From Actinomycetota bacterium (lineage in GTDB: Bacteria > Actinomycetota > Acidimicrobiia > Acidimicrobiales > CADCSY01): a stretch of DNA of 64,000 nt. The position numbers and the translations under genes were made by a program. The stretch covers positions 1 to 64,000 of the forward strand of contig SIRW01000103.1 of NCBI GenBank assembly GCA_004366205.1, written 5' to 3'. Below, one piece after another: positions 9,471-17,956 of the stretch (positions are counted from its first letter, which is position 1; each line of letters begins with the position of its first letter). Below the pieces are notes generated by a model. The model was given only the letters and a program-made list of their open reading frames with translations, was not told the DNA's origin and did not search any database.

Positions 9471-12400
9471 TCAGCTGACGATGGCGCGCTCACCTAAGAG
9501 CTCGCGCAGCTCGCCGAGGAAGCCCCGGTCGGGGTCGACGTTGCAGCCGTCGGGCAGGCGCAGCACGGTCTCGCCCACGTGCAGGAAGACCGGCGAGTCG
9601 CCCGGGTGCTCGCCGATGAGGCGCTTGAGGTCGCCGATCACGCTGTCGCTCAGCGCCGCGGGGGGCAGGTTGACCCGGATGGGCGGCCCACCGTCGTGGT
9701 GGAGCTCGATGGGCGTGAGGTCCATGCAGATGATCTTGGGTTCGTCCTCCCTGGCGTCGAGGCGGCCCCGGACGCAGACCACGGCGTCGTCGCTGAGCTT
9801 GTGGCCGTGCTCGGCCATCGTCTTGGGGAAGACCATGACCTCGATGGCGGCCTCGAGGTCCTCGAGGGTGAACACGGCCATGAGGTCGCCGCGCTTGGTG
9901 TACTTGCGGGCGAGGTTCGTGACGACGCCCGCGACGGTGCGGGCGTCGCCGCTGGCCTGCTCGCGGAGCTCGCGGATGGTGCAGTCGGCCTTGCGGCGCA
10001 GCAGGTGCTCGACACCCATCAGGGGGTGGTCGCTGACATAGAGGCCGAGCATCTCCTTCTCGAACGCCAGGCGCTGGGTCTTGTCGAACTCGAGGTCGGG
10101 GATGGCGACGCGCTCGTCGAACGCGGGCCCGGCGTCGCCGGCGTCGGCGAACAGGCTCATCACGCCCTGGTCGCGCTCGCGGCGCCGCGAGAGGGTCTGG
10201 TCGATGATCTGCTCGCTCACGGCCAGCAGCCCCTTTCGGGGGTGCCCGAGGCTGTCGAAGGCGCCGGCCTTGATCAGCGACTCGACGGCGCGCTTGTTGA
10301 GCACGCTCGGGTCGACCCGCTCGCAGAAGTCGTGGAAGTCGGCGAAGGGCCCGTTGGCCTCGCGCTCGGCGATGATCAGGCCGACGAGGCTCTCACCGAC
10401 GTTGCGGACGGCGGACAGCCCGAACACGATCGTGCCGGGCCCGTCGACGCCGGGGTCGAGCTCGGCGGTGAAGTCCGACTGCGACCGGTTCACGTCGGGC
10501 ACCAGCACGGGGATGCGCTGCTGGCGGCACTCGTTCAAGTAGACGGCCGCCTTGTCCTGGTTGTCCTTCACCGACGTGAGCAGCGCCGCCAGGTACTGGA
10601 CGGGGTAGTTCGCCTTCAACCACGCCGTCTGGTAGGCGACGAGCCCGTATCCGTACGAATGTGACTTGTTGAAGGCGTAGTCGGCGAACGGCTCGATGAT
10701 GTCGAACAGCTTGGTGCCGACCTCGGCCCCGTAGCCCGTGGCCACGCAGCCTGCGACGAACTTCTCCCGCTCCCTGGCGATCAGCTCCCGGATCTTCTTC
10801 CCGCACGCCTTGCGGAGGTTGTCGGCCTCTTCGAGGGTGTAGCCGGCGAACTTCTGCGCGACCCTCATCACGCTCTCCTGGTAGATCATGAGCCCTTGGG
10901 TGTCGCGCAGTAGCTCCTCGAGATCGGGGTGCAGGTACTGCACGGGCTTGCGGCCGTTCTTGCGGTCGGCGTAGTCGTTGTGCATGTTCGCCGCCATGGG
11001 GCCCGGGCGGTAGAGGGCCACGAGGGCGGCGACGTCGTCGAAGCTCGTGGGCGCCAGCGAGCGCATGAGGGCCCGCATGGGGCCACCCTCGAGCTGGAAC
11101 ACGCCGATCGATTCGCCCCGCCGCAGCAGCTCGAGGGTGGCCTCGTCGGCCAGGTCCACGTTGTCGATGTCGGGACGGGTGCCCGTCGTCGCCTCGATGA
11201 GGTCGAGGGCCTGCTCGATGACCGTGAGGTTCCTCAGGCCCAGGAAGTCCATCTTGAGCAGGCCGAGCTCCTCGACACCGTGCATCTCGAACTGGGTGAC
11301 GATCGGGGCGTCCTCGGGGTCCTGGCCGTTCTCGGGCTTGCGCTGGATCGGCAGGTGCTCGGTGAGGGGCTCCTTGGTGATCACCACGGCCGCGGCGTGG
11401 ATGGAGTCCTGCCGGCGCAGGTTCTCGAGGCCTCGGGCCACGTCGATGACCTGCCGGGCGTCGGGGTCGGATTCGTACAGGGCCCGCAGCTCGGCCGCCA
11501 TCTTGTAGCCCTCGGCGTGCTTGGGGTCCTCCTCGAAGCACGCCCACAGCGGCGTGTCGCGGCCCATGATCAAAGGCGGCATGAGCTTGGCGATCTTGTC
11601 TCCGAGGGCATAGGGGTAGCCGAGCACCCGGGCGGCGTCACGCACGGCGGCCCGGGCCTTGATCGTCGAGAACGTGATGATCTGCGCCACGTGGTCGCGG
11701 CCGTAGCGCTCGGCGGCGTACCGGATCATCTCCCCCCGGTAGCGCTCGTCGAAGTCCATGTCGATGTCGGGCATCTGGCGGCGGCCGGGGTTCAGGAAGC
11801 GCTCGAACAGCAGGTCGTAGCGGATCGGGTCGAGGTCGGTGATCCGCAGGCAGTACGACACGGTGCACCCGGCCGCGCTCCCCCGCCCGGGGCCGACCCG
11901 GATGCCGCTGCGACGGGCGTGCGCGATCAGGTCCCAGGTGATGAGGAAGTACGAGGAGAAGCCGAGGTCGGAGATGACGCGCAGCTCGTAGTCGAGGCGC
12001 TCGGTGACGTCCGCCGGCAGCGACGGGCCCCAGCGCTCGCGGGCGCCCTCGTAGGTGAGGTGGCGCAGGTAGGCGTCCTCGTCGGGGAAGCCCGCAGGCA
12101 CGGGGAAGGCGGGCAGCTGGGGCTTGCCGAACTCGATCTCGACGTCGGCCCGCTCGGCGATGAGCAGCGTGTTGTCGCAGGCCTCGGGCAGCTCGCGGAA
12201 CAGGTGGCGCATCTCGGCAGCGGTCTTCAGGTAGTGCTCCTGGCCCTCGAACTTGAAGCGGTTGGTGTCGGCGATGAGCGCCCCGGTCTGCACGCAGAGC
12301 AGGGCGTCGTGAGCGACGGCGTCCTCGCGGTGGACGTAGTGGCTGTCGTTGGTGGCGAGCAGCGGCGCGCCGAGCCGGCGGGCGATCTCGACGAGCTTGG

Positions 12401-13004
12401 GGTTCGTGCGGTGCTGGTCGGCGAGGCCGTGGTCCTGGAGCTCCACGAAGAAGTTGTCACGCCCGAAGATGTCCTGCAGCCGGGCGGCCCGCTCGAGCGC
12501 CCCGGCCTCGTCGCCCTGCAGCAGCGCCTGCAGCACGTGGCCGCCCAGGCAGCCGCTGGTCGCGATCACGCCCTCGCTGTAGCGCTCGAGCAGCTCCCAG
12601 TCGCAACGGGGCTTGTAGTGCATGCCCGACAGGTAGGCCTCGCTGGAGAGCTTGATCAGGTTGCGGTACCCGGCGTTGCTCTCCGCGAGGAGCGTCAGGT
12701 GGTAGTAGAGCTTCTTGCCGCCGTCGACGTCGCCGCCGGTGTCGTCGAGCTTGCCGCGGCGGTTGGGGCGCTCGTGGCGGCTCTCGTGGGCCATGTAGGC
12801 CTCGATGCCGATGACGGGCTTGATGCCGTGGTCGCGGCACGTCCGGTAGAAGTCGAGGACGCCGTACATGTTGCCGTGGTCGGTGATGCCGAGCGCGGGC
12901 TGGCCGTCGGCGGCGGCCGCGGCCACGACGTCGCCGATGCGGGATGCCCCGTCGAGCATCGAGTACTCGGTGTGCTGGTGCAGGTGGGTGAAGCTGGCGC
13001 CCAC
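9471..13004 (-). CDS. dnaE1: DNA polymerase III alpha subunit
   Basis: 1177-residue replicative polymerase. The N-terminal PHP domain shows H-L-H-Q-H-T-E-Y-S-M-L-D-G and T-D-H-G-N-M-Y-G. The polymerase core has the catalytic aspartates in P-D-I-D-M-D-F, the G-P-G-R-G-S-A-A-G motif and the F-N-K-S-H-S-Y-G-Y motif. A helix-hairpin-helix region and an OB-fold (T-V-A-G-V-V-T-N-L) follow. It acts in the replisome with the beta clamp. GTG 13002-13004 is the start, immediately followed by the PHP sequence. The leader contains a palindrome and DnaA-box-like sequences. Length is normal for DnaE1. Confidence 0.97.
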   Translation of the reverse strand: MGASFTHLHQHTEYSMLDGASRIGDVVAAAAADGQPALGITDHGNMYGVLDFYRTCRDHGIKPVIGIEAYMAHESRHERPNRRGKLDDTGGDVDGGKKLYYHLTLLAESNAGYRNLIKLSSEAYLSGMHYKPRCDWELLERYSEGVIATSGCLGGHVLQALLQGDEAGALERAARLQDIFGRDNFFVELQDHGLADQHRTNPKLVEIARRLGAPLLATNDSHYVHREDAVAHDALLCVQTGALIADTNRFKFEGQEHYLKTAAEMRHLFRELPEACDNTLLIAERADVEIEFGKPQLPAFPVPAGFPDEDAYLRHLTYEGARERWGPSLPADVTERLDYELRVISDLGFSSYFLITWDLIAHARRSGIRVGPGRGSAAGCTVSYCLRITDLDPIRYDLLFERFLNPGRRQMPDIDMDFDERYRGEMIRYAAERYGRDHVAQIITFSTIKARAAVRDAARVLGYPYALGDKIAKLMPPLIMGRDTPLWACFEEDPKHAEGYKMAAELRALYESDPDARQVIDVARGLENLRRQDSIHAAAVVITKEPLTEHLPIQRKPENGQDPEDAPIVTQFEMHGVEELGLLKMDFLGLRNLTVIEQALDLIEATTGTRPDIDNVDLADEATLELLRRGESIGVFQLEGGPMRALMRSLAPTSFDDVAALVALYRPGPMAANMHNDYADRKNGRKPVQYLHPDLEELLRDTQGLMIYQESVMRVAQKFAGYTLEEADNLRKACGKKIRELIAREREKFVAGCVATGYGAEVGTKLFDIIEPFADYAFNKSHSYGYGLVAYQTAWLKANYPVQYLAALLTSVKDNQDKAAVYLNECRQQRIPVLVPDVNRSQSDFTAELDPGVDGPGTIVFGLSAVRNVGESLVGLIIAEREANGPFADFHDFCERVDPSVLNKRAVESLIKAGAFDSLGHPRKGLLAVSEQIIDQTLSRRRERDQGVMSLFADAGDAGPAFDERVAIPDLEFDKTQRLAFEKEMLGLYVSDHPLMGVEHLLRRKADCTIRELREQASGDARTVAGVVTNLARKYTKRGDLMAVFTLEDLEAAIEVMVFPKTMAEHGHKLSDDAVVCVRGRLDAREDEPKIICMDLTPIELHHDGGPPIRVNLPPAALSDSVIGDLKRLIGEHPGDSPVFLHVGETVLRLPDGCNVDPDRGFLGELRELLGERAIVS

Positions 13005-13036
13005 GTCTCCGACGGTCCTCCGCTCGAGCCCTCGAG

Positions 13037-13071
13037 TTGTCCACCGGGTCCTCCACAGGCCCTGTGGAGAA
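13037..13071. promoter_or_regulatory. palindrome and DnaA-box-like sequences upstream of dnaE1
   Basis: TTGTCCACC (13037-13045) and, on the minus strand, TTCTCCACA (complement of 13063-13071) each differ by one base from the actinobacterial DnaA box TTGTCCACA. Between them, arms CTCCACAGG / CCTGTGGAG form a palindrome at 13051-13069. On the minus strand a TACCCT hexamer lies at 13093-13098, so the block would fall in the dnaE1 5' leader. Confidence 0.4.
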
Positions 13072-13157
13072 CTACATCGGTGTGATTCCTCGAGGGTAGC
13101 CGAACTTCCCGTGCGTGCGCTGAGGCCTCCGACCGCCGGCGATCGGCGGCCGGGGCC

Positions 13158-13634
13158 CTACAGGTACGTGCCGGGCCGTCCCGCGCCTTCGCGCTCGGCG
13201 GCGGGCAGGCCCCGCTGGCGCATCTCCTCGAGCTGCTGGCGGGCGGCCATCTGCTGGGCGAACAGGGTCGCCTGGATGCCGTGGAACAGGCCCTCGAGCC
13301 AGCCGACGAGCTGGGCCTTGGCGACCCGCAGCTCGGCCTCGCTCGGCACCGTCCCCTCGAAGGGGAGGGTCAGCCGGGCGAGCTCGTCGCGCAGGTCGGG
13401 GGACAGCCCCTCGGCCAGCTCCTTCACGGACGTCTCGTAGATCTCCCGCAGCCGATGGCGGCTGGCCTCGTCCATCGACGCCTGGCGCACCTCGTCGAGG
13501 AGCTGCTTGATCATCGACCCGATGCGCAGCACCTTGGCGGGCTGCTCGACCGATTCCCGGTCCTCCCCGGGCGCGCCGTCGGGCGTGACGATCTCGGGCG
13601 CGCTGGACTGGCTCTGATCGGTGGCGTCGGACAT
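13158..13634 (-). CDS. bpa: bacterial proteasome activator
   Basis: 158-residue DUF2587 protein (Bpa/PafE). The conserved core runs from R-I-G-S-M-I-K-Q-L-L-D-E-V-R to L-V-G-W-L-E-G-L-F-H-G-I-Q, then F-A-Q-Q-M-A-A-R. The C-terminus ends G-T-Y-L, matching the G-x-Y-L tail that docks into the 20S proteasome alpha-ring pockets. Bpa forms a dodecameric ring and opens the proteasome gate without ATP for unfolded substrates such as HspR in mycobacteria. The proteasome genes themselves are not in this window. ATG 13632-13634 starts an acidic, flexible N-terminus as in relatives. Confidence 0.93.
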   Translation of the reverse strand: MSDATDQSQSSAPEIVTPDGAPGEDRESVEQPAKVLRIGSMIKQLLDEVRQASMDEASRHRLREIYETSVKELAEGLSPDLRDELARLTLPFEGTVPSEAELRVAKAQLVGWLEGLFHGIQATLFAQQMAARQQLEEMRQRGLPAAEREGAGRPGTYL

Positions 13635-13640
13635 GGCTGC

Positions 13641-13662
13641 ATCCTGCCCCGCCGGAGGGGCG
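13641..13662 (-). terminator. GC hairpin before bpa
   Basis: On the minus strand the motif GCCCC-TCCGGC-GGGGC follows the phosphodiesterase stop and precedes bpa. There is no T tract after it; it may separate the two transcription units. Confidence 0.3.
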
Positions 13663-13687
13663 GTTGAAAACGGGGGTTCGCGGGCGG

Positions 13688-14815
13688 CTACGCCCGCGTG
13701 GCGAGCAACGGCACCCGCATCTCGGCGGACGTGAGCGAGCCGTGGCGGCACTGGAGCCGGTAGGGGCCGGTGTCGGCCGGGTCGTTGAACGCCACCGGCT
13801 CGAAGGCTGCGATCATCACGTCGCCCAGCCGCTCCGTGACGGCCGGCGCCAGCTTCGGCCCGAGCCAGCCCTCGGCGACGACCTCGTCGCGGGTGCGGAC
13901 CCACGCCTGGTGGCCGTGGGCGCGCCGCGCCGCCTCGGCCAGGGCCTCGGTGCGGCCGGGATGGGCGTGCAGCCACCGGAACCGGCCCTCGCCCGACAGG
14001 AGAGCCGACTCGGCCAGGACCGACTCGTGCAGCGGCACGACGGCGTCGCCCACGAACACCTGCCCGTGGTCGGAGGTGACCACGAGCGCGCACCCGGGCG
14101 GCATGGCGTCCCGAAGCTGGCCGACGAGGGCGTCGACGGCCTCGAGCTCGGCGTCGTAGTGGTCGCCGAAGCCGTACTCGTGGGCGACCTTGTCGATGCC
14201 GTCGTAGTAGGCGTAGACGAAGCGCTCGCCGGCGGCCAGCAGGTGGCGGACCTCGGTCACCATCGTCGACGGCACCCGCCAGCCGACGAGCTGCACGCCC
14301 GCCAGGTGGGCGCCGGTGAACCCGGTGCCGGCGAACTCGGTTCGGGTGACCACGGGCGGCCGGTGGCCGCGGAACGCGTCGAGGTGCTGGAACTCCGACG
14401 GCGGGATGCTCACCCGGGCGTCGCCGGCGTCGGTCTGCCAGCGCAGCACGTTGAGGATCGCCCCGTCGACGTGGATGCGGTAGCCGACCACGCCGTGGTC
14501 GCCGGGCGGGCAGCCCAGCGCGAACGACGAGAGGGCGGTGGCGGTGGTCGAGGGCGCCACGGTGAGGATCGGCCCGCCGGTCATGGCACGCAGGTTGGGG
14601 GCGAGGTCCCAGCGCTCCTCGAGCTGCTCCCAGCCGAGGCCGTCGAGCATGAGCACCAGGGTCTGCGCGGCGCCGACGGCGGGCTCGGGCAGCCACGAGG
14701 GGGGTGTGGCCGGAGGCTCGATCAGCGCGGGCGCCACGTTCGACAAGCAGGCGCCGTCGTAGTCGGGGATCAGAGGGTCCACGGTCCGTGAGGGGGTCGG
14801 GGTCGGTGCGGTCAC
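13688..14815 (-). CDS. alkaline phosphatase/phosphodiesterase superfamily protein
   Basis: 375 residues of the type I phosphodiesterase/nucleotide pyrophosphatase family. Metal ligands can be placed at M-L-D-G-L-G, the nucleophile region P-S-T-T-A-T-A-L, Y-D-G-I-D-K-V-A-H, V-T-S-D-H-G-Q-V and the late C-R-H-G-S-L. No signal peptide is seen, so it is probably cytosolic. The substrate (nucleotide or phosphoester) is unknown. GTG 14813-14815 is the best start; an alternative would shorten the proline/threonine-rich N-terminus. It is divergent from the Rrf2 gene. Confidence 0.85.
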   Translation of the reverse strand: MTAPTPTPSRTVDPLIPDYDGACLSNVAPALIEPPATPPSWLPEPAVGAAQTLVLMLDGLGWEQLEERWDLAPNLRAMTGGPILTVAPSTTATALSSFALGCPPGDHGVVGYRIHVDGAILNVLRWQTDAGDARVSIPPSEFQHLDAFRGHRPPVVTRTEFAGTGFTGAHLAGVQLVGWRVPSTMVTEVRHLLAAGERFVYAYYDGIDKVAHEYGFGDHYDAELEAVDALVGQLRDAMPPGCALVVTSDHGQVFVGDAVVPLHESVLAESALLSGEGRFRWLHAHPGRTEALAEAARRAHGHQAWVRTRDEVVAEGWLGPKLAPAVTERLGDVMIAAFEPVAFNDPADTGPYRLQCRHGSLTSAEMRVPLLATRA

Positions 14816-14895
14816 CGAGGCATCGGCACGTTCTGTACCCAACTCCAGCACGTCCGCGCCGGCGGGTGCACGTCGGGAGCGGGGCGGACCAGGGC

Positions 14896-14901
14896 TACCA
14901 T
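14896..14901 (+). promoter_or_regulatory. -10 element for leaderless rrf2-type gene
   Basis: TACCAT, 7 nt before GTG 14909. Confidence 0.5.
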
Positions 14902-14908
14902 CGGGCGG

Positions 14909-15352
14909 GTGAAGGTGTCGACCCGGGGCGACTACGCCAGCCGGGCCCTGCTGTCGCTGGCCATGCACCCCGAGCACGAGGGGCCGACCTCGGTGCGCGA
15001 CATCGCCGAGCGCACGGGCCTGCCCCAGCCCTACCTCGAGCAGATCCTCCTCGCCCTGAAGGGCGCGGGCCTCGTCCGCTCCAAGCGGGGCGTGGGCGGC
15101 GGCTACGTGCTCGCCCGCGACCCCGGGGAGATCACACTCGGCCAGGTGGTCAGCGCCGTGGACGGCCCCATCGTGGTCGGCGACTTCGGCGAGCCCCACA
15201 AAGACGGCGCCTGCGAGCACGAGGGCCAGTGCGTGCTGCTCGGCATCTGGGCCGACGTGGGCGAGGAGATGCGCCGCCAGCTCGACAGCTACACGCTGGC
15301 CGACATCGCGACCCGCGCCAAGCGCAACGCCGCCGCCGACACCGCCGGCTGA
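14909..15352 (+). CDS. Rrf2-family transcriptional regulator
   Basis: 147 residues with the Rrf2 winged-helix opening M-K-V-S-T-R-G-D-Y-A-S-R-A-L and recognition-helix region L-P-Q-P-Y-L-E-Q-I-L. Proteins of this family (IscR, NsrR, RsrR) often hold an Fe-S cluster. Here cysteines occur at 102 and 108 only (C-x5-C). Aligning by the following L-L-G-I-W segment, they match the second and third IscR cysteines, and the first is replaced by proline. So cluster ligation, if any, needs another residue. No target gene is adjacent except the divergent phosphodiesterase. Confidence 0.88.
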   Translation: MKVSTRGDYASRALLSLAMHPEHEGPTSVRDIAERTGLPQPYLEQILLALKGAGLVRSKRGVGGGYVLARDPGEITLGQVVSAVDGPIVVGDFGEPHKDGACEHEGQCVLLGIWADVGEEMRRQLDSYTLADIATRAKRNAAADTAG

Positions 15353-15386
15353 GCCACCCCCCCCACGTGACGGGAGGGCAGGGTCG

Positions 15387-16298
15387 TCAGGCGAGGGCGG
15401 CGAGGACCGCGGCGAGGTCGTCGGGGAGAGGGGACTCGAACGCGAGCGCCTCTCCGGTGACGGGGTGCCGGAAGGCGAGGCGGGCGGCATGGAGGAACGG
15501 GCGGTCGAGGCGGGGCTCGCCCCGGGCGCCGCCGTAGCGGTCGTCGCCGACGACGGGATGGCCGATCGCCGCCAGGTGCACGCGGATCTGGTGGGTGCGG
15601 CCCGTCTCGAGCCGGCAGGCCAAGAGCGCCACCTCGGCGGGCTCGCGGTAGCGCTCGAGCACCTCGTAGCCGGTGCGGGCCTCGCGCCCGGCGGCCGCCA
15701 CCGCCATGCGGGTCCGGTCCCGCGGCGAGCGTCCGATCGGCGCGTCGACCACCCCCCTCGGAGGATCGGGGTGCCCCCGCACCAGCGCCCGGTACGACCG
15801 CTCGACGGTGCGGCCCGCGAGGGCGGCGATGAGCGCGTCGTGGGCCTCGGGGGTGCGCGCCACCACGAGCAGCCCCGACGTGCCGGCGTCGAGCCGGTGC
15901 ACGATCCCCGGCCGGGCCGGGTCCCCGACGCCCGCCAGCTCGGGGAAGCGGGCCAGCAGCCCGTGCACGAGGGTCCCCGACCGCACGCCGGCGCCGGGGT
16001 GCACGACCACGCCCGCCGCCTTGTCGACGACGAGCACGTGGTCGTCGACGTGCACGACCGACACGGCCACACCCGGATCGGGCTCGACGGGCTCGACGGC
16101 GCCGGCCTCGGGCACGTCCACCTCGAGCACCTGACCCGCCTCGACCCGCTGCGAGCGGGCGCCGACCGCTGCGCCGTCGAGCCGGACCCCGCCGCGCGCC
16201 ACGAGGCCGGCGACGGCCGCCCGCGACAGGCCCGTGAGGAGCGCGACGACGCGGTCGACCCGCTCGCCCGCCAGGTTCGCCGGCACCTCCGCCCGCAT
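15387..16298 (-). CDS. rluD: 23S rRNA pseudouridine synthase, RluA/RluD type
   Basis: 303 residues. An N-terminal S4-like RNA-binding segment (R-V-D-R-V-V-A-L-L-T-G-L-S-R) is followed by the catalytic domain with the signature H-R-L-D-A-G-T-S-G-L-L, whose aspartate attacks the target uridine. The late R-T-H-Q-I-R-V-H motif is also present. It lies downstream of lspA on the same strand, a very common actinobacterial pairing. RluD specificity (helix 69 of 23S rRNA) is inferred from synteny and length. Confidence 0.92.
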   Translation of the reverse strand: MRAEVPANLAGERVDRVVALLTGLSRAAVAGLVARGGVRLDGAAVGARSQRVEAGQVLEVDVPEAGAVEPVEPDPGVAVSVVHVDDHVLVVDKAAGVVVHPGAGVRSGTLVHGLLARFPELAGVGDPARPGIVHRLDAGTSGLLVVARTPEAHDALIAALAGRTVERSYRALVRGHPDPPRGVVDAPIGRSPRDRTRMAVAAAGREARTGYEVLERYREPAEVALLACRLETGRTHQIRVHLAAIGHPVVGDDRYGGARGEPRLDRPFLHAARLAFRHPVTGEALAFESPLPDDLAAVLAALA

Positions 16299-16343
16299 CA
16301 GCGCGGCGCCCCCCTCATCGCGGCGCGCGCCCCGTGCCGGGCC

Positions 16344-16838
16344 TCACCGGGCCAGCACCAGCACCAGCACCGCCGCGCCCACGACGATGGCGGCGTCGGC
16401 CACGTTGAACACCGGCCACCACCCCAGGTCGACGAAGTCGATGACCGCCCCCCCGAGGGGGCCGGGCGTGTCCTGGCGGAACACCCGGTCGACCAGGTTG
16501 CCCACGGCACCGCCCAGCACGAGGCCGACCGCGACGGGTCCGCCCCACCCCTCGAGCGTGCGGCTCGCCCGCAACAGCACCACCACGACGACGACGGCGG
16601 CGATGGCGATGAACGGGGCGATGGCCCCGGGCAGCAGGCCGAAGGCGCTGCCCAGGTTCCGCACGAGCCGGAGCTGCAGGGGCCCGAGCACCTCGATGGG
16701 GCCGTCGGCCAGGGCGTTCACCGCCCACCACTTGGTCAGTTGGTCGGCCACGAGGACGGCGGCGCCCACCGCGCCGATGCGCAGCCAGCGGGCGGTGGCG
16801 GTCAGTGCCTGGGGAGCGGACGCCCGGGGTGCACCCAT
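16344..16838 (-). CDS. lspA: lipoprotein signal peptidase (signal peptidase II)
   Basis: 164-residue membrane aspartyl protease that cleaves prolipoprotein signal peptides after lipidation. Four hydrophobic helices are visible. The family motifs are N-L-G-S-A-F-G, G-N-L-V-D-R (first catalytic Asp) and F-N-V-A-D-A (second catalytic Asp). It likely serves lipoproteins such as the LpqB-like protein at 60129. ATG 16836-16838 lies 7 nt after the dksA stop. Confidence 0.96.
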   Translation of the reverse strand: MGAPRASAPQALTATARWLRIGAVGAAVLVADQLTKWWAVNALADGPIEVLGPLQLRLVRNLGSAFGLLPGAIAPFIAIAAVVVVVVLLRASRTLEGWGGPVAVGLVLGGAVGNLVDRVFRQDTPGPLGGAVIDFVDLGWWPVFNVADAAIVVGAAVLVLVLAR

Positions 16839-16845
16839 GCCGGGC

Positions 16846-17436
16846 TCAGCGACGCCCCAGCCCCCCGCTCTTGCACTGCACGCACAAGGCTGCGTACGGG
16901 AGCGCCTTCAGCCGCTCCCGGGGGATGGGCTGGCCGCACTGCTCGCAGACGCCGTAGGTGCCGTCGTCGATCTTGGCGAGGGCCTTGTCGATCTCCTCGA
17001 CAGCGGCGCGGGCCTGGTTGCTGAGCGCCAGGTCCCGCTCCCGCTCGACGGCCAGCGTGTCGCCCTCACCCGACTCCTCGTCGAACTGGGTGTCGCCGGG
17101 CTCGGCCTCCTGGGCGAGGAGGTCGGCCTCGGCTTGGAGGGCCTCGGCCTGGCGGGTGTAGGTCTCGCGCTCCTCGAGCAGCGCCGCGCGCTGGGCGTCG
17201 AGGAACTTGGCGTCGGCGGTGGAGCGCTTGGCCGCCTTCTTGGCGGCCGCCTTGGATGCCTTGGATGCCGGGGCCTTCTTGGCCGCGGCCTTCTTGGTGG
17301 GGGCCTTCCTGGCCGCCGCCTTCTTGGCGGCCGCCTTCTTGGCCGCCGTCGACGCGGCGCTCGCGGCCTTCGCACCCTTGGCGGCCTTCTTGGCCGCCGC
17401 CTTCTTGGCAGAGCTCTTCTTCGCAGGTGGCGCCAT
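16846..17436 (-). CDS. DksA/TraR zinc-finger protein with histone-like N-terminal tail
   Basis: 196 residues in three parts. Residues 1-~72 are a Lys/Ala tail of A-A-K-K-A type repeats, like histone H1 or the tail of mycobacterial HupB. Residues ~75-150 form a charged coiled coil (E-R-E-T-Y-T-R-Q-A-E-A-L-Q-A-E). The C-terminus is a DksA/TraR zinc finger with two C-x2-C pairs (V-C-E-Q-C-G and L-C-V-Q-C-K) around P-I-P-x-E-R-L. Such proteins bind the RNA polymerase secondary channel in other bacteria; the tail suggests nucleic acid binding as well. Gene position between ileS and lspA matches other Actinobacteria. Confidence 0.88.
   Translation of the reverse strand: MAPPAKKSSAKKAAAKKAAKGAKAASAASTAAKKAAAKKAAARKAPTKKAAAKKAPASKASKAAAKKAAKRSTADAKFLDAQRAALLEERETYTRQAEALQAEADLLAQEAEPGDTQFDEESGEGDTLAVERERDLALSNQARAAVEEIDKALAKIDDGTYGVCEQCGQPIPRERLKALPYAALCVQCKSGGLGRR
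17207..17430 (-). repeat. low-complexity Lys/Ala-coding repeats in dksA-like gene
   Basis: Imperfect tandem GCCGCC/TTCTTGGC units encode the A-K-K-A-rich tail. Such tracts usually vary in length between strains. Confidence 0.7.
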
Positions 17437-17545
17437 GGGGCTCAACTGCTCCTCTCGGGCCGCCAGGGAGCGCGGGACGGTAGCACGGGCCTCCCCGACC
17501 CGCAACGCAGCCGGCGCGCCGCACCGGCGCCCGACGATCCGGGCA

Positions 17546-17893
17546 TCAGCGGAGGCGGCGGCGGCCGGCCGGCCGGCCTTCGGGCTCGGGGCTCGCCAGG
17601 CGGGCGACCGCCCGCTCGATCTCCTCCCGCTCGCCGCCGGTGAGCGCGAAGCGCTTGGTCCGGCTGGTCGCGCCCGCGATCAGCTCCACCTCGGAGGCCT
17701 GCAAGCCCAGGGCGTCGGCGAGGAGCGCCGTGCACGCCTCGTTGGCCCGACCGCCCTCGGGCGGCGCCGCGACGCGCACCTTCAGGGCGCCGCCGTGGCG
17801 CCCCACGACGGTGGTGCGGCCCGCTCCGGGCACCACGGTCACCCGGAGCACGAGCGTGCCGTCGTCGCGCACTTCGAGCAGATCGTCCGTCAT
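17546..17893 (-). CDS. DUF167/YggU family protein
   Basis: 115 residues with the DUF167 core V-V-P-G-A-G-R-T-T-V-V-G and the later L-K-V-R-V-A-A-P-P-E-G-G-R-A-N-E-A-C. The family has a known fold but no proven function. The C-terminus is extended by a basic P-A-G-R-R-R-L-R tail. ATG 17891-17893; the start lies 63 nt from that of the divergent ileS. Confidence 0.85.
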   Translation of the reverse strand: MTDDLLEVRDDGTLVLRVTVVPGAGRTTVVGRHGGALKVRVAAPPEGGRANEACTALLADALGLQASEVELIAGATSRTKRFALTGGEREEIERAVARLASPEPEGRPAGRRRLR

Positions 17894-17944
17894 GGGCCCC
17901 TCGCTTCCGGGAAACCCGGGTCGGGAACCCGCCCGGTCGGCCCC

Positions 17945-17950
17945 TACTGT
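17945..17950 (+). promoter_or_regulatory. -10 element for leaderless ileS
   Basis: TACTGT, with the 6-nt spacer ACGGGC before ATG 17957. No ribosome binding site and no room for a T-box leader downstream of it. Confidence 0.55.
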
Positions 17951-17956
17951 ACGGGC

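Noticed and set aside
10929-13085. 718-residue plus-strand ORF antisense to dnaE1
   Set aside because: Low-complexity V/G/L/H-rich composition typical of a shadow frame at high G+C; dnaE1 on the other strand is unmistakable.
17207-17430. Plus-strand ORF rich in A-A-F-L-A repeats read as membrane segments
   Set aside because: It is the complement of the Lys/Ala tail of the DksA-like protein, whose zinc-finger domain fixes the true strand.
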